Positions 63,514-64,000 of a DNA stretch of 64,000 nt are shown here, piece by piece (positions within the stretch are counted from its first letter, which is position 1; each line of letters starts with the position of its first letter). This DNA is from Opisthorchis felineus (Eukaryota; Platyhelminthes; Trematoda; Opisthorchiida; Opisthorchiidae): assembly GCA_004794785.1 (NCBI GenBank), contig SJOL01004603.1, forward strand, positions 50,172 to 114,171, in the 5' to 3' direction. Made by a program: the position numbers and the translations under genes. The notes below the pieces were generated by a model. That model saw only the letters and a list, made by a program, of their open reading frames with translations. It searched no databases and was not told where the DNA came from.

Positions 63514-63524
63514 CTTTCCAGCAT
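63510..63524 (-). promoter_or_regulatory. Short upstream ORF overlapping the ATP7 start codon
   Basis: A four-codon ORF (M-L-E-R-stop) starts at 63524. Its stop overlaps the main start in the arrangement ATGA. Such a uORF can lower initiation or force reinitiation. Whether the transcribed leader includes it is not known, because trans-splicing or an alternative leader could remove it. Confidence 0.35.
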
Positions 63525-64000
63525 TGTTTCAATTGGCGCCAAAGAAGCCTCAACAATCTATTAAATGAACTTGTGAAATTAGCGCAATCAAACGACTAGA
63601 ATGCGAACTTTCTAGATATCAGTGAATTTCAAGGTTATCATACGCATCCAGAGACCTTGGAGCTACTTGTATAACTCACAAGCGAGAGTGAAGAAGTTTC
63701 TTTGGGTCTTCCGGTGGGTTCCAAACTGATTTTGTTTACCTGCGTTGAAATGTCAACCATATTTTCACGGATTCACGGATTGATACACAGGATCGAAGCT
63801 TTTGCCCAAGTTTCCCGGGTCGGTTGTGTTCTTGTCGTTCTGCGGTTGACGTTCACCTGAAAGGCACAAGCGAAAAAAGGGTGTAGCACTGCTTTCTAAG
63901 TTCTCAGCGTGGGGCAGTATGCTTGCCAGCACGAGGACTCGCATAATAAGGTGTCTAGTAGTGCTTTGAACTGGGTTCTAGAAGGAGCGTGGACAACTGT
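63525..64000. other. 5' flank of ATP7
   Basis: About 480 bp upstream of the start codon. No clear core promoter, CpG-rich stretch or spliced-leader acceptor is recognisable, so the transcription start may lie further right. Confidence 0.5.

Overview
The window looks like nuclear DNA of a flatworm, most likely a digenean trematode. It holds one large, thinly spread gene on the minus strand, introns that reach 10.5 kb, and decayed Penelope-like elements, non-LTR retrotransposons and tRNA-derived SINEs between the exons. The placement is inferred from the mix of repeats and the gene structure. No species can be named from the sequence alone.

The gene is an ATP7-type copper-transporting P1B ATPase. 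It is read from right to left: the start codon is at 63513, and the last exon visible here ends at 2115. I placed 17 coding exons by homology, GT-AG borders and reading phase. Every junction is phase-consistent, and together they encode 1,211 residues with no stop or frameshift. The exons cover the N-terminal heavy-metal-associated (HMA) domains, transmembrane segments 1-6, the TGE actuator motif, the CPC copper site, the DKTG phosphorylation site and the HP motif at the start of the nucleotide-binding domain. The rest of the ATP-binding and hinge region (TGDN, GDGxNDxP) and TM7-TM8 must lie beyond the left edge. The N-terminus has six HMA positions, as in vertebrate ATP7A/B, but only HMA1, 4 and 5 keep the CxxC copper ligands.

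Layout: 63.5-43.1 kb holds exons 1-6 (HMA1 to HMA5). 32.5-28.4 kb holds exons 7-8 (HMA6 and linker). 28.1-18.1 kb holds exons 9-11 (TM1-TM4 and the start of the actuator). 13.4-9.1 kb holds exons 12-14 (TGE, actuator, TM5). 5.2-2.1 kb holds exons 15-17 (CPC, DKTG, HP). I see no second cellular gene in the introns.

The most interesting repeat is a 118-bp insertion at 19841-19958. It has a perfect 11-bp target-site duplication, a telomere-like CCCTAA end and a hammerhead-ribozyme-like core, and it interrupts the reverse transcriptase of a dead non-LTR element. Two related copies, at about 30.8 and 32.7 kb, bracket a Penelope-like RT/endonuclease remnant in direct orientation. This suggests that the 118-bp unit is a solo or non-autonomous piece of a Penelope-like family.
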